A stretch of DNA of 64,000 nucleotides from an uncultured Bacilli bacterium (GCA_934163035.1 CAKPJX010000001.1:90402-154401), one strand, 5' to 3'. Shown: positions 35,896-44,906, counted from the first letter of the stretch. Translations and numbers: made by a program. The notes: generated from the letters alone by a model not told the origin.

Positions 35896-37056
35896 ATGAA
35901 AAGTGTTGGAATAATAGCAGAATACAATCCATTTCATAATGGTCATCTATACCATATAAATGAAATTAGAAAACAAAATAAAGATGCAATCATCGTTTTA
36001 GTTATGACCGGAAATTATACTCAAAGAGGAACAGTAGCTATTATCGATAAATGGAAAAGATCTGAAATAGCAATAAAAGCTGGAGTTGATCTAGTTGTAG
36101 AACTACCCTACCCATTCTCAACTCAAAGTGCAGACTATTTTAGTTATGGAGCGATAACACTACTAGAAAATTTAAAAGTAGAAAAACTAGTATTTGGAAG
36201 TGAGTCAGATGATATATCAACACTAGATATAATAGCAGACTGTCAGTTAAACAATGATGAATTTGATAAACTAGTAAAAATATATTCAAAAATGGGATAT
36301 AATTACCCAACTAGTCTCTCTCTTTCTATAAACGATTTAACCGGTAAAAATATAAAAGCTCCAAATGATCTTCTAGGAATTAGCTATGTAAAAACTATAA
36401 AAAAGAATAATTATAAGATAATACCTCAAACAATAAAAAGAACAAATGACTATCATAATAAAGAATTAGAAGAAAATATTTCCAGTGCTACAGCTATTAG
36501 AAAGTCATTAAAAAATAATGAAAATATTAAAGGTCATGTTCCAGAATTTACGCTAAACTACTTAGCTGATCTTCACTTTATTAATGATTACTTCAAGTAC
36601 TTAAAATATAAGATTATAACAGAAAAAGATTTAACTATATATAATATGGTAGATGAAGGCATGGCTAAAAACTTAAAAAAATATATTATCGATTCATATA
36701 CAACAGATGAATTAATAAAAAAGGTAAAAAGTAAGCACTATACATACAATAAAATATCAAGAATGTTACTACATATCTTATGTAACTTCACTAAAGAAGA
36801 AAATAATAATTTTAAAAATATAACCTATGCTAGAATCCTTGGCTTTAGTAAAGATGGTAGAAAATATTTAAACAGTATTAAAAAAGAAATAGAAATTCCA
36901 ATAATCAGTAAAATATGTAAAAATAAAGATCCAATGCTAGCATTTGAAATAGAAACAACAAAAATATATGCATTAACACTAGATCCTATAAAACAAAAAA
37001 AATTAATAGAAAGTGAATATAAAAACCATTTAAATAAAGGAGAACAAAATGATTAA
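35896..37056 (+). CDS. tmcAL: tRNA(Met) cytidine acetate ligase TmcAL (YlbM)
   Basis: 386 residues. It activates acetate with ATP and forms N4-acetylcytidine at position 34 of elongator tRNA-Met. The nucleotidyltransferase motif is GIIAEYNPFHNGHLYH at the N-terminus, followed by MTGNYTQRGTVAI, ELPYPFSTQSADYFS and ATAIRKSL. Length is normal. It overlaps gmk by 8 bases. Confidence 0.95.
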   Translation: MKSVGIIAEYNPFHNGHLYHINEIRKQNKDAIIVLVMTGNYTQRGTVAIIDKWKRSEIAIKAGVDLVVELPYPFSTQSADYFSYGAITLLENLKVEKLVFGSESDDISTLDIIADCQLNNDEFDKLVKIYSKMGYNYPTSLSLSINDLTGKNIKAPNDLLGISYVKTIKKNNYKIIPQTIKRTNDYHNKELEENISSATAIRKSLKNNENIKGHVPEFTLNYLADLHFINDYFKYLKYKIITEKDLTIYNMVDEGMAKNLKKYIIDSYTTDELIKKVKSKHYTYNKISRMLLHILCNFTKEENNNFKNITYARILGFSKDGRKYLNSIKKEIEIPIISKICKNKDPMLAFEIETTKIYALTLDPIKQKKLIESEYKNHLNKGEQND

Positions 37057-37732
37057 AGAAAAGAAAAGTGGACAAGTAATAGTTATCTCATCACCTAGTG
37101 GTGGAGGAAAAGGTAGCATCATAAATGGCCTACTTAAAAATGATTCAACTACAAGATGGCTATCAGTATCAACAACAACCAGACCTCAAAGAGCTAATGA
37201 CGTACCAGGCGTTACATATAATTTTGTAACAAAAGAAAAATTTGAAGAAAAAATAAAAAATGGTTATTTCATCGAATATACAACTTACGCTGATAACTAC
37301 TATGGTACACCAAAAGAACTAATTAAAGAAAAAATAGATAAAGGAATAGATGTCATTTTAGAAATAGAAATTGAAGGTGCAGCTAATATTAAAAAAATAA
37401 TACCTGAAGCGATATTTATATTTATAATGCCACCTTCTCTTAAAACCTTAATTAAAAGGTTAAAAAATAGAAATACAGACAGCAAAGAAAAAATAATAGA
37501 AAGGTTTCATACAGCTTACAAAGAAATTAATGATGTAACTAAATATAATTACGTTGTTGTAAATGATAAACTAGAAGATGCTATAGAAAAAGTTGAAGCT
37601 ATTATAAAAGCCGAAAAATGTCGTGTTGATCGTATTGAAGAAGTATATCTTGATACCAAAGAAGAAGAAATACACGAACTATTAATGGAAGATGAATATA
37701 GTAATATTGGTCTATCCGAAAAGATCCAATAA
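37049..37732 (+). CDS. gmk: Guanylate kinase
   Basis: 227 residues, slightly longer than usual at the C-terminus. It phosphorylates GMP to GDP. The P-loop reads SPSGGGKGS in place of GPSGAGKST; the GMP-binding part is regular (VSTTTRPQRANDVPGVTYNFV, FIEYTTYADNYYGTP). The lid has RLKNRNTDSKEKI. It overlaps tmcAL and ends before a bidirectional terminator. The extra tail (EEVYLDTKEEEIHELLMEDEY) is acidic. Confidence 0.96.
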   Translation: MIKEKKSGQVIVISSPSGGGKGSIINGLLKNDSTTRWLSVSTTTRPQRANDVPGVTYNFVTKEKFEEKIKNGYFIEYTTYADNYYGTPKELIKEKIDKGIDVILEIEIEGAANIKKIIPEAIFIFIMPPSLKTLIKRLKNRNTDSKEKIIERFHTAYKEINDVTKYNYVVVNDKLEDAIEKVEAIIKAEKCRVDRIEEVYLDTKEEEIHELLMEDEYSNIGLSEKIQ

Positions 37733-37736
37733 AAAA

Positions 37737-37761
37737 AAAGTTCAATTATTTATTGAACTTT
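37737..37761. terminator. Bidirectional terminator between gmk and mutM
   Basis: AAAGTTCAAT (37737-37746) pairs with ATTGAACTTT (37752-37761), flanked by A and T runs. Confidence 0.9.
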
Positions 37762-38578
37762 ATTTTTGACATTTTGGACAGTAATAAGTACCTCTACCAC
37801 CAACTTTAATTTTCAAAATTTTAGTGCCACAAACTGGACATATATCATTATTGCCATGAACTAAAAGTTCATTTTGAAAACGTCCATGTACACCTTCACT
37901 AGAGGTAAAAGTTCTAATAGTAGTCCCACCTAACTCAATAGCCTTATGTAATACTACCTTAGTGTTATCAATTATCTTTTCACACTCATCCAAATTAACA
38001 TCACAAGATCTTCTCAAAGGACTAATGCCACTTTTAAATAATATTTCATCATCATAAATATTACCAATTCCAGCAATAATACTCTGATCTAACAGTACTG
38101 TCTTAATAGGCAGCCTTTTTTTATGAATATTATCATATAAATAATTTTTAGTAAGAGCCAAATCATCAAACTCATACCCAAGTTCAGAAAGTGGCTTACT
38201 ACTATCAGCTGTTGTTTTATCAAGTAAATATATTTTCCCAAACTTTCTAACATCACAATATCTAAAACTAATCTTATCATCTATAATAAATTCAACATGT
38301 TCATGTTTAGTAATATCATCATCTAAATTTCTAAATACAAACTTTCCTTCCATTCTTAAATGAATTAACAATCTATATTTATCGGTATCTAAAACAATAA
38401 ATTTTCCTCTAGTAGAAATATTCTTAATCGTTTGACCAATAACATTTTTCTTAAACTCCAAAACAGACGGATAAGCAATAATATTATCCCAACACACATT
38501 ACAACCAGTAATAGTCTTTCCAATCAATCTTGGAATTAAACTCTTACTAACTGTAATCACTTCAGGTTTTTCAGGCAT
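37760..38578 (-). CDS. mutM: Formamidopyrimidine-DNA glycosylase
   Basis: 272 residues. It excises 8-oxoguanine and other oxidised purines. The catalytic Pro and Glu after Met are present (MPEKPEV; the family usually has MPELPEV). The conserved Lys is in HLRMEGKF, the H2TH region has DQSIIAGIGNIYDDEILF, and the C-terminal zinc finger is CPVCG...CPKCQK, with GGRGTYYC in it. AAGGAG precedes the ATG. It follows the ASCH-kinase gene and polA in one direction, as polA-mutM does in B. subtilis. Confidence 0.95.
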   Translation of the reverse strand: MPEKPEVITVSKSLIPRLIGKTITGCNVCWDNIIAYPSVLEFKKNVIGQTIKNISTRGKFIVLDTDKYRLLIHLRMEGKFVFRNLDDDITKHEHVEFIIDDKISFRYCDVRKFGKIYLLDKTTADSSKPLSELGYEFDDLALTKNYLYDNIHKKRLPIKTVLLDQSIIAGIGNIYDDEILFKSGISPLRRSCDVNLDECEKIIDNTKVVLHKAIELGGTTIRTFTSSEGVHGRFQNELLVHGNNDICPVCGTKILKIKVGGRGTYYCPKCQK

Positions 38579-38592
38579 AAAATATCTCCTTT

Positions 38593-39492
38593 CTATAAAT
38601 TATATAAACAATCTATCCTTCTTATAAATTCATTAGAACCTAAATACCACTTATAGATAGCCTTTTTCCTCTCCATATAAGCATTTAAATCATCTTGTGT
38701 ATATTGTCTATGGACATTTATCCATCTTGAAACAACCCTCTTATAACAAGTATCAATATCAGTTCTAAGAATAATCATTTTCCCCTTTAATATTCTTATA
38801 TCTTTACAAGAATGAAACAAGGCACAGTCTATAACAATAGTTTTATCTATATTTTTGCAATACGCAATTATATCAGTATATATTAAATCAAAATCATCAT
38901 TTAAATTAGGTAATTCTTCATACTTATCTCGAAAATATTCTCCTAAATCCCTATTTAATCCAATCGCATTTTCAAATCTTTTATCATTAAAAATGTCATC
39001 TGTATCAATAATTTCATAATTTAAACTATCAAATTTTTCTCTAGCAAAAGTAGATTTTCCAGCACCACTTTGACCAGTTAAATTAACTATATTGTCATCA
39101 GTTAATTGCTTTATATATGGTTCCTTATATTTATTTATTTCAATATCTAAATCACTAGTAATATACTGAAACTCAAATGCCGCAATTTTATGATTGTCTA
39201 ATTTTTCCCCATATATTTCAATCAATAACTTTTTTACTTCATCCTCAGTATAATTAGGCACAATCTTATTAACATCATTATTTAAAATTAAATCATTAAC
39301 ATTATCATAAATTTTTTTATTAGTAACCTTTACTTTTATATATCTATCATTATTATCAATATTATTAAAAGTAATATAATCATTAATCAAAATATTCTCT
39401 GACTTTTCATTTAATAATCTAACTTCAATAGTTTTCATACCAGACAATATAAAATAATATATATTATTTAAAATATTATATGTATACTCCAT
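38593..39492 (-). CDS. ASCH domain-P-loop kinase fusion protein
   Basis: 299 residues with two parts. Residues 1-115 look like an ASCH RNA-binding domain: SGMKTIEVRLL, INDYITFNN, and the VTNKKIYDNVNDL segment. Residues 130-299 are a small kinase: P-loop GQSGAGKST (140-148), IIDTDDIF, then a lid region with RVVSRW and RKKAIYKWY. Substrate is unknown; the kinase part resembles small-molecule or nucleotide kinases. It sits between polA and mutM, where Bacilli often carry coaE, but it lacks the dephospho-CoA kinase motifs I expect. The coupling of an RNA-binding domain to a kinase suggests RNA repair or modification; this is speculation. Confidence 0.7.
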   Translation of the reverse strand: MEYTYNILNNIYYFILSGMKTIEVRLLNEKSENILINDYITFNNIDNNDRYIKVKVTNKKIYDNVNDLILNNDVNKIVPNYTEDEVKKLLIEIYGEKLDNHKIAAFEFQYITSDLDIEINKYKEPYIKQLTDDNIVNLTGQSGAGKSTFAREKFDSLNYEIIDTDDIFNDKRFENAIGLNRDLGEYFRDKYEELPNLNDDFDLIYTDIIAYCKNIDKTIVIDCALFHSCKDIRILKGKMIILRTDIDTCYKRVVSRWINVHRQYTQDDLNAYMERKKAIYKWYLGSNEFIRRIDCLYNL

Positions 39493-39509
39493 AATTACAC
39501 CCTTAATTT

Positions 39510-42113
39510 CTACTTAGCCTCATACCAGTTATCGCCAAATTCAATATCAACCTTTAATGGAACATCTATCTTAAAAGTATTTTCCATTATATCTTTAACA
39601 ATTTTACTAACTTCATCTAATTCATTATTTAAAACATTAAATACAAGTTCATCGTGTACTTGAATTAACATTTTACTTTTCAAATTTCGTTTATTAAATT
39701 CTCTATATATCTCAACCATTGCTTTCTTTAAAATATCAGCTGCGGTTCCTTGAATAGGAGTATTTAGAGCCATTCTTTCCCCAGAACTACGTATCATATA
39801 ATTCTTATTTTTTAACTCCTCAATCACCCTTTTCCTATTCATCAAAGTTCTAGCATAACCATTTGCATAAGCATCTGCTATCTCTTTAGCCTGAAAGTCT
39901 CTAATACCGGGATAAGTTTCCAAATAATCATCAATAAATCTTTTAGCATTTTTTACATTTATCCCCAAATCTTCAGATAAACCAAAACTACTTATTCCAT
40001 ATAAAATCCCAAAGTTAACAGCTTTTGCTGTTCTTCGCATATCCTTAGTAACTGAGTCTATATCAACTTTAAATATATCAGCCGCCGTTCTAGCATGTAT
40101 GTCCTCTTCATTTATAAAAGCATTAATTAAATTACCTGCTTTTGACATAGAAGCAAAAATTCTAAGTTCAACTTGTGAATAATCACTAGATAATATTTTA
40201 GAATCATTATCAGCAATAAAAGCTTTTCTAATTAAAGCCGAATATTCAGCTCTTGCTGGGATATTTTGCAAATTAGGACTAATACTAGAAAGTCTACCAG
40301 TCCTAGTCAAAGTTTGTGTAAAAATAGTATGAATACGGCCATCATCTCTTACCTCTGCTTTTAATCCAATAGCATAATTAGTATAAAGTTTAGCTAAAGT
40401 ACGATACTCTAATATCTTATCAACAATTGGATTAAAATCCTTTATTTTATCTAAAATATCTTTACTAGTAGAAAATTTATTATCTTTTACTTTCTTTGGA
40501 TAAGGAATTTCCAAATCTAAAAATAAAACCTTAGCTAACTGTGCTGGTGACATAATATTAAATTCTTCTCCAGCTAATTCATAGATCTCCTTCTGTTTTA
40601 TATCTAATTTTTCTTTTAACTCCAATTCTACTTTAGTTAAATAATCTGTATCTACCTTAATACCAGTAATCTCCATATCAGCTAAAACCTCAGATAAAGG
40701 CATTTCGATATTATTAAATAAATCAAGTTCACCATCATCACTTAATTCCTTTAAAATTTTTTCTCTAGTCTCATAGATAAATTGAGCTTTTCTACAACAT
40801 ATATCACGTAGTCTTTCATCACTCACCATAATTGGTCGCTTATCAGTACCATATGTGTCATCATATATAGGAAGATCATAATCAAAACTACGTGCTACAA
40901 AACTAATATCATCTTTAACAACATAATCAAGTAGATATGTTGCTATCATAGTATCAAAATAGACATTATTAAATTTTATACCTAAAGAATCTAAAACTAC
41001 CAATGACTTTTTATAATCATACGTATATTTAAAAACATCAGAACTAAACAAATCTCTATAATTACAAATAGAATCTTTATCAATAAAATAACCATTAACC
41101 CCATCATAAATACCAATACCAAGAATTTCACTTTTACTATAAATTGAACCCCTAGTTTCTAAATAATAAGCAAAATCTTTTTTTACAAACTCATCAATAC
41201 TTTTAATAACTAGTTCATCCTGTTTTTTTTCTTCTTTTGGATTAACGTCTTCTAAATCCAGCTTTCTAAGTAATGAATGAAAATCCAACTCTTCTAATAT
41301 AGTAGCTAATTTATTTTTATCAATTCCATTATACTTACAACTTTCCAAAGTAAAATTTAAAGGCACCTCTTTATATATTGTCGCTAAATCATAACTCATA
41401 TAAGCATTATCTTTATCAGCTATCAATTTTTCTTTTGTTTTTCCTGTAACACTATCAATATTAGCATATAAATTATCTAATGTTTCATACTTAGAAAGTA
41501 AATTAATAGCAGTTTTTTCTCCAATTCCCTTTACTCCTGGAATATGATCACTCGCATCACCCATTAGTGCCTTCAAATCAACCATTCTTGCTGGATCAAC
41601 CTGATATGTCCTTCTAAATTCTTCTCTATCCATCATAATATGTCCAGATTGTTTTAAAAGTTTAACAGTTACTTCATCACTAATTAATTGTAATAAATCC
41701 TTATCACTACTAACGATTGTCGCAATAAATTCATCCTCTTCATCAACCATTTTAGCAAGAGTACCAATAATATCATCGGCTTCATAATTATCAATTTCAA
41801 AGTGTTTAATTCCCATTGTATCAAGTACTTCTTTTGCCTTTGGAAACTGCACTTTAAGTTCATCTGGCATTTCAGCTCTACCAGCTTTATATTCATCATA
41901 TTTATCATGTCTAAAGGTTTTCCCTTTATCAAAAGCTACCATAATATAACTAGGATTTTCATCTTTAATTATTTTATTCATCATATTAATAAAACCATAC
42001 AACGCGTTGGTAGGAAAACCCTTAGAATTTTTCATAATAACACCTTGATAAGCAGTTGCATAAAAGCTTCTAAATAACAAGTTATTACCATCTACTAGAA
42101 TAATCTTTTTCAT
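39510..42113 (-). CDS. polA: DNA polymerase I
   Basis: 867 residues. The N-terminal 5'-3' exonuclease is complete (LVDGNNLLFRSFYA, FDKGKTFRHDKY, DNYEADDIIGTL, DASDHIPGVKGIG). The middle exonuclease domain is present, but its first acidic motif reads YLETRG without the DxE Asp, so proofreading is probably lost, as in Bacillus. The polymerase domain has motif A SSDYSQVELRI, motif B RRTAKAVNFGILYG and motif C QVHDELVF. It fills gaps in repair and removes RNA primers. Confidence 0.97.
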   Translation of the reverse strand: MKKIILVDGNNLLFRSFYATAYQGVIMKNSKGFPTNALYGFINMMNKIIKDENPSYIMVAFDKGKTFRHDKYDEYKAGRAEMPDELKVQFPKAKEVLDTMGIKHFEIDNYEADDIIGTLAKMVDEEDEFIATIVSSDKDLLQLISDEVTVKLLKQSGHIMMDREEFRRTYQVDPARMVDLKALMGDASDHIPGVKGIGEKTAINLLSKYETLDNLYANIDSVTGKTKEKLIADKDNAYMSYDLATIYKEVPLNFTLESCKYNGIDKNKLATILEELDFHSLLRKLDLEDVNPKEEKKQDELVIKSIDEFVKKDFAYYLETRGSIYSKSEILGIGIYDGVNGYFIDKDSICNYRDLFSSDVFKYTYDYKKSLVVLDSLGIKFNNVYFDTMIATYLLDYVVKDDISFVARSFDYDLPIYDDTYGTDKRPIMVSDERLRDICCRKAQFIYETREKILKELSDDGELDLFNNIEMPLSEVLADMEITGIKVDTDYLTKVELELKEKLDIKQKEIYELAGEEFNIMSPAQLAKVLFLDLEIPYPKKVKDNKFSTSKDILDKIKDFNPIVDKILEYRTLAKLYTNYAIGLKAEVRDDGRIHTIFTQTLTRTGRLSSISPNLQNIPARAEYSALIRKAFIADNDSKILSSDYSQVELRIFASMSKAGNLINAFINEEDIHARTAADIFKVDIDSVTKDMRRTAKAVNFGILYGISSFGLSEDLGINVKNAKRFIDDYLETYPGIRDFQAKEIADAYANGYARTLMNRKRVIEELKNKNYMIRSSGERMALNTPIQGTAADILKKAMVEIYREFNKRNLKSKMLIQVHDELVFNVLNNELDEVSKIVKDIMENTFKIDVPLKVDIEFGDNWYEAK

Positions 42114-42177
42114 ATAATCACCAACAATATTGTACTAAAATTATGAATAAAAGTCTATTAAGAGTACAACAAATATC

Positions 42178-42333
42178 CTATTTTTTTACATATGAAGAAC
42201 TAGCTTTATCAATATTATTAGTCTCTTTATCCATCCTTTCAATTCTATCTGCTGCAAAAAATAAACACATAGTTACTAGCAAATAAATCATAAAAACTAC
42301 TACTCCTCTTAACATATTTCTTTTTAATAACAT
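42178..42333 (-). CDS. 51-residue SOS-controlled single-pass membrane protein (YneA/SosA-like by position)
   Basis: ATG 42333 to stop 42178; GGGAG lies 8 bases before the ATG. The protein has a short basic N-terminus (MLLKRNMLRG), one membrane helix (about 11-28, VVVFMIYLLVTMCLFFAA) and a polar outer tail of about 23 residues ending SSYVKK. It is divergent from lexA, with an SOS box in its promoter spacer. In B. subtilis YneA and in S. aureus SosA are small membrane proteins encoded next to lexA that block division during DNA damage. This one is shorter and lacks a LysM domain. I propose the same role from context; there is no clear sequence homology to show. Confidence 0.75.
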   Translation of the reverse strand: MLLKRNMLRGVVVFMIYLLVTMCLFFAADRIERMDKETNNIDKASSSYVKK

Positions 42334-42362
42334 AATTACCACTCCCTTCAAATTACAATTCT

Positions 42363-42391
42363 ATATTACAACAAACAATTGTTCGTGTCAA
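42363..42391 (-). promoter_or_regulatory. Promoter of the 51-residue membrane protein with SOS box in its spacer
   Basis: On the minus strand TTGACA (42386-42391), 17 bases, TAATAT (42363-42368). The spacer contains CGAACAATTGTTTG (42372-42385), one arm mismatch from the SOS box CGAAC-N4-GTTCG of Firmicutes. LexA binding here would block polymerase. Confidence 0.8.
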
Positions 42392-42400
42392 TCGTTTTTT

Positions 42401-42440
42401 AAAACATTTGTTTGACATTTTACAGTTCATATGTTAACAT
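42401..42440 (+). promoter_or_regulatory. lexA promoter with overlapping SOS-like box
   Basis: TTGACA (42412-42417), 17 bases, TAACAT (42435-42440). AAAACATTTGTTTG (42401-42414), a weaker SOS-like palindrome, overlaps the -35. Autoregulation by LexA is the likely outcome. Confidence 0.7.
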
Positions 42441-42460
42441 AGTAAATGTAAGGAGGACTT

Positions 42461-43078
42461 ATGGAGAAACTAACTAATAGGCAAGAATATATCTTGAAAA
42501 TTATAAAACAATTAATAGCTAAAAATGGATATCCACCAACAGTAAGAGAGATTGGCTTTAAAGCAAATCTCCATTCACCAGCAACAATCCATTTCCACTT
42601 AAAAAAGCTTGAAGAAAAAGGATATTTAAAAAAAGGAAATAGTAAAAACAGAACTATCGAAATACTAGTACCAAATGAATATATAGAAAAAGAAGATAAT
42701 GTCGTAGAGGTACCATTATTAGGAAAAGTAACTGCCGGAACACCAATAGAAGCAATTGAAACACCAGATGAATATTTCCCTCTACCAATCAATCTAATAA
42801 ATCCAAAAAAGGAAACATTTACATTAAAAGTAAGTGGAGAATCAATGATAAATGTAGGCATATATGATGGCGACATTTTAATAGTTGAAAGACAAAATAC
42901 TGCTAATAATGGTGATACAGTTGTTGCTATGAATGATAACAATGAAGTGACAGTCAAAACATTTTATAAAGAAAAAGATCATTTCAGACTACAACCAGAA
43001 AATGATACAATGGCACCAATTATATTAAAGAATGTAACAATCTTAGGTAAAGTAAAAGGCTTGTACAGAAAATTATAA
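42461..43078 (+). CDS. lexA: SOS repressor LexA
   Basis: 205 residues. Winged-helix DNA-binding domain at the N-terminus (LTNRQEYILKIIKQ, PPTVREIGFKANLHSPATIHFHLKKLEEKGYLK covers two helices of it). The cleavage site is Ala-Gly in KVTAGTP, the catalytic Ser is in SGESMI and the Lys in VTVKTF. RecA-stimulated self-cleavage switches on SOS genes. AAGGAGG precedes ATG 42461. A divergent small membrane protein gene shares its control region. Confidence 0.97.
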   Translation: MEKLTNRQEYILKIIKQLIAKNGYPPTVREIGFKANLHSPATIHFHLKKLEEKGYLKKGNSKNRTIEILVPNEYIEKEDNVVEVPLLGKVTAGTPIEAIETPDEYFPLPINLINPKKETFTLKVSGESMINVGIYDGDILIVERQNTANNGDTVVAMNDNNEVTVKTFYKEKDHFRLQPENDTMAPIILKNVTILGKVKGLYRKL

Positions 43079-43083
43079 GATTT

Positions 43084-43126
43084 AAAAACTCTGTTTAAGT
43101 TCACAATGAACAAACAGAGTTTTTTT
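43084..43126. terminator. Bidirectional terminator between lexA and tcdA
   Basis: AAAAACTCTGTTT pairs with AAACAGAGTTTTT, with an inner GTTC/GAAC pair, followed by a T-run. It lies between two convergent genes. Confidence 0.9.
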
Positions 43127-43135
43127 ATTCTAAAT

Positions 43136-43837
43136 TTATTTTATAAAATATCGAACTATATAACTAGCAATTAATAAACCAGCAGAAGATGGAACAAAAG
43201 CTGTAGACCCAGGAGTTCTATCCCCTGTCTTTACAGGTAATTCACTCGAAGATAAAACTAAAATCTTATCATTGATTTTTTCATCTTTAACAAATTTTCT
43301 GAGCATTCTAGCTAGCGGATCATTAATTGTCCTCCTAATATCAGTTATCTCAAGCTTTGAAGGATCAAATTTATTTCCAGTACCCATACATGAAATAAAT
43401 GGTATATGTCGATTTAAACATTCCAAAATAGCCACTTTTTTAGTACTAACAGTATCACACGCATCAACAAAAAAGTCTATGTCAGTCTTAAAAAGATCAC
43501 TAAAATTATCTTTATCAATAAAATCATCTATTTTAACTACTGAACACTCACCATTAATATCCTTAATTCTTTTTTCTAAAACATCAACTTTTTTTAATCC
43601 AATAGTTGAATCAAGTGCAATGATTTGTCTATTTATATTACTCCAATCAACAATATCATAATCAACTATAATCAATTTACCAACAGAGCTTCTGGCTAAT
43701 GCCTCCACAACATAGCCTCCTACTCCACCACAACCTAAAACTAAAACAGTCTTATTAGATAGAACATTCAAACTATCATCACCAATAATTTTAGTCAAAC
43801 GAGAAAATTTATGCGCTTTTATTGTTATCTCCTCCAC
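43136..43837 (-). CDS. tcdA: tRNA threonylcarbamoyladenosine dehydratase (TcdA/YgdL-like)
   Basis: 233 residues in the frame from GTG 43837. ThiF-type adenylating enzyme that cyclises t6A37 of tRNA to ct6A. The Rossmann nucleotide-binding motif is VLVLGCGGVGGYV, followed by IVDYDIVDWSNINRQI, VDACDTVSTK, and GTGNKFDPSKLEITDI. The start is unusual: GGAGGAG lies inside the frame, downstream of the GTG, and the best-spaced codon after it is ATA at 43822. A near-cognate AUA start is possible. It overlaps the end of the upstream hypothetical gene. Confidence 0.9.
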   Translation of the reverse strand: MEEITIKAHKFSRLTKIIGDDSLNVLSNKTVLVLGCGGVGGYVVEALARSSVGKLIIVDYDIVDWSNINRQIIALDSTIGLKKVDVLEKRIKDINGECSVVKIDDFIDKDNFSDLFKTDIDFFVDACDTVSTKKVAILECLNRHIPFISCMGTGNKFDPSKLEITDIRRTINDPLARMLRKFVKDEKINDKILVLSSSELPVKTGDRTPGSTAFVPSSAGLLIASYIVRYFIK

Positions 43838-44636
43838 TCATTTGATTTACCTTAACAAATTGAACAGCCTTTTTTTGAGACTCAGATCCAATAAGTGAAT
43901 ATGGCCTACTATATAAAATCTTATTAACATGTGATAATTTAGAGTATATATCTCTATTATCTAAAGCAATATTATAATATCTTTGCATACTTTTAGCATC
44001 TCTAGAATTTATTTTCTTAAAAGAACTCAAAATATTAGTAAATACCTCTTCTGGAATTGAAGTCTCACTTACAACAGTACAATCAAATAAATTCATAAAT
44101 TCAATTGTCTTAACTAAATCATCGAGCCCATTTTCTCTATATAGCTTATCTAATTCATCACCATCAGTAGTAGTTGAAACAATTCTACCTAACTTTAAAA
44201 TTCTTTCATCTGTTAAAAATTCATCAAAACCCAAATCCTTAAGAGAAACATACTTACCCTTAGGCTTATCAGGTGTTTCCATCCTCATGTCAGTAATAGC
44301 AGCTCCATATAAAAGCTCCAAACTATCATTTACTCTATCAAGCGGATATTCAACCTTATAAACATCATAAACATCAGTATTAGTTGCTGTTTTTGTGGTA
44401 ATAGTAAAATTTCTTCTATAAAGTAATGAGGTATTTCTAATAAAATCAACTACTGATTTTTTCAAATCTTCACTGTCTTCATTGTAAAGTGACTTCGAAA
44501 ACATATGCTCATTAACAATAACATCACTCTTACTAACACCAGGAAGGTGAACTCTTTCATTTACTTTCTCGGCATTTTTAAGACTAATACACACATTTAA
44601 AATTCTTTTTCTATTAACGATAGGTAAAATTAACAT
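43809..44636 (-). CDS. Hypothetical protein upstream of tcdA
   Basis: 275 residues from ATG 44636 (GGGGTGATTAT upstream; the longer frame to 44684 lies over the promoter). Not recognised. It is soluble and mixed alpha/beta, starting LILPIVNRKRILNVC, with no transmembrane helix. Middle segments have KYVSLKDLGFDEFLTDERILKLGRI-like regular helices. It is probably co-transcribed with tcdA, whose start lies inside its last codons. A good promoter lies just upstream. No function is evident. Confidence 0.72.
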   Translation of the reverse strand: MLILPIVNRKRILNVCISLKNAEKVNERVHLPGVSKSDVIVNEHMFSKSLYNEDSEDLKKSVVDFIRNTSLLYRRNFTITTKTATNTDVYDVYKVEYPLDRVNDSLELLYGAAITDMRMETPDKPKGKYVSLKDLGFDEFLTDERILKLGRIVSTTTDGDELDKLYRENGLDDLVKTIEFMNLFDCTVVSETSIPEEVFTNILSSFKKINSRDAKSMQRYYNIALDNRDIYSKLSHVNKILYSRPYSLIGSESQKKAVQFVKVNQMSGGDNNKSA

Positions 44637-44655
44637 ATAATCACCCCAGGAGCTT

Positions 44656-44684
44656 ATTATAGCACAGACACTACCATTAGACAA
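44656..44684 (-). promoter_or_regulatory. Promoter of the hypothetical-tcdA unit
   Basis: On the minus strand TTGTCT (44679-44684), 17 bases, TATAAT (44656-44661), about 20 bases before the ATG. Confidence 0.75.
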
Positions 44685-44726
44685 GGATAAATACTGGCTA
44701 CAACAATTAGGAGTTTTTTGCCAAAC

Positions 44727-44906
44727 AAAAAAATCAGACAGAGCGTCCTAACAAACGATAAAACCTGTACCATAGTCCAGGTGGGTGTTCTTACGCTATC
44801 TTTAGGATCCCTACTAAAAGTAGGTCTTCAACACCAATAGCTGATCAAAACTCCCGTATCGTTAATTTAGTCGGTTTTAAGTGCGTCGGTTTCGCATCTA
44901 TCTGAC
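44727..44906 (-). ncRNA. ssrS: 6S RNA
   Basis: About 180 nucleotides without a reading frame. The 5' end (TCAGATAGATGCG) pairs with the 3' end (CGCTCTGTCTGA) in a closing stem, followed by TTTTTTT. The core has GAACACCCACCTGG and ACAGGTTTTATCG, matching in style the Firmicutes 6S 3' half, where a short stem follows AACACCCACCU. 6S RNA binds sigma-A RNA polymerase by mimicking an open promoter and adjusts transcription in stationary phase. tmRNA, RNase P and SRP RNA are ruled out by size and missing landmarks. Structure prediction would be the check. Confidence 0.75.

Noticed and set aside
34603..37056. Many frames antisense to murG, tmcAL, ftsZ and polA
   Set aside because: They are out-of-frame shadows without ribosome-binding sites, opposite well-conserved genes.
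39510..42113. Loss of the 3'-5' exonuclease Asp in PolA as a novelty
   Set aside because: Bacillus-type PolA enzymes are also degenerate there, so it is expected.
44727..44906. tmRNA, SRP RNA or RNase P RNA
   Set aside because: Too short for tmRNA or RNase P, no tag-peptide frame, and no SRP GGAA tetraloop region; the closing stem and AACACCCACC element fit 6S better.
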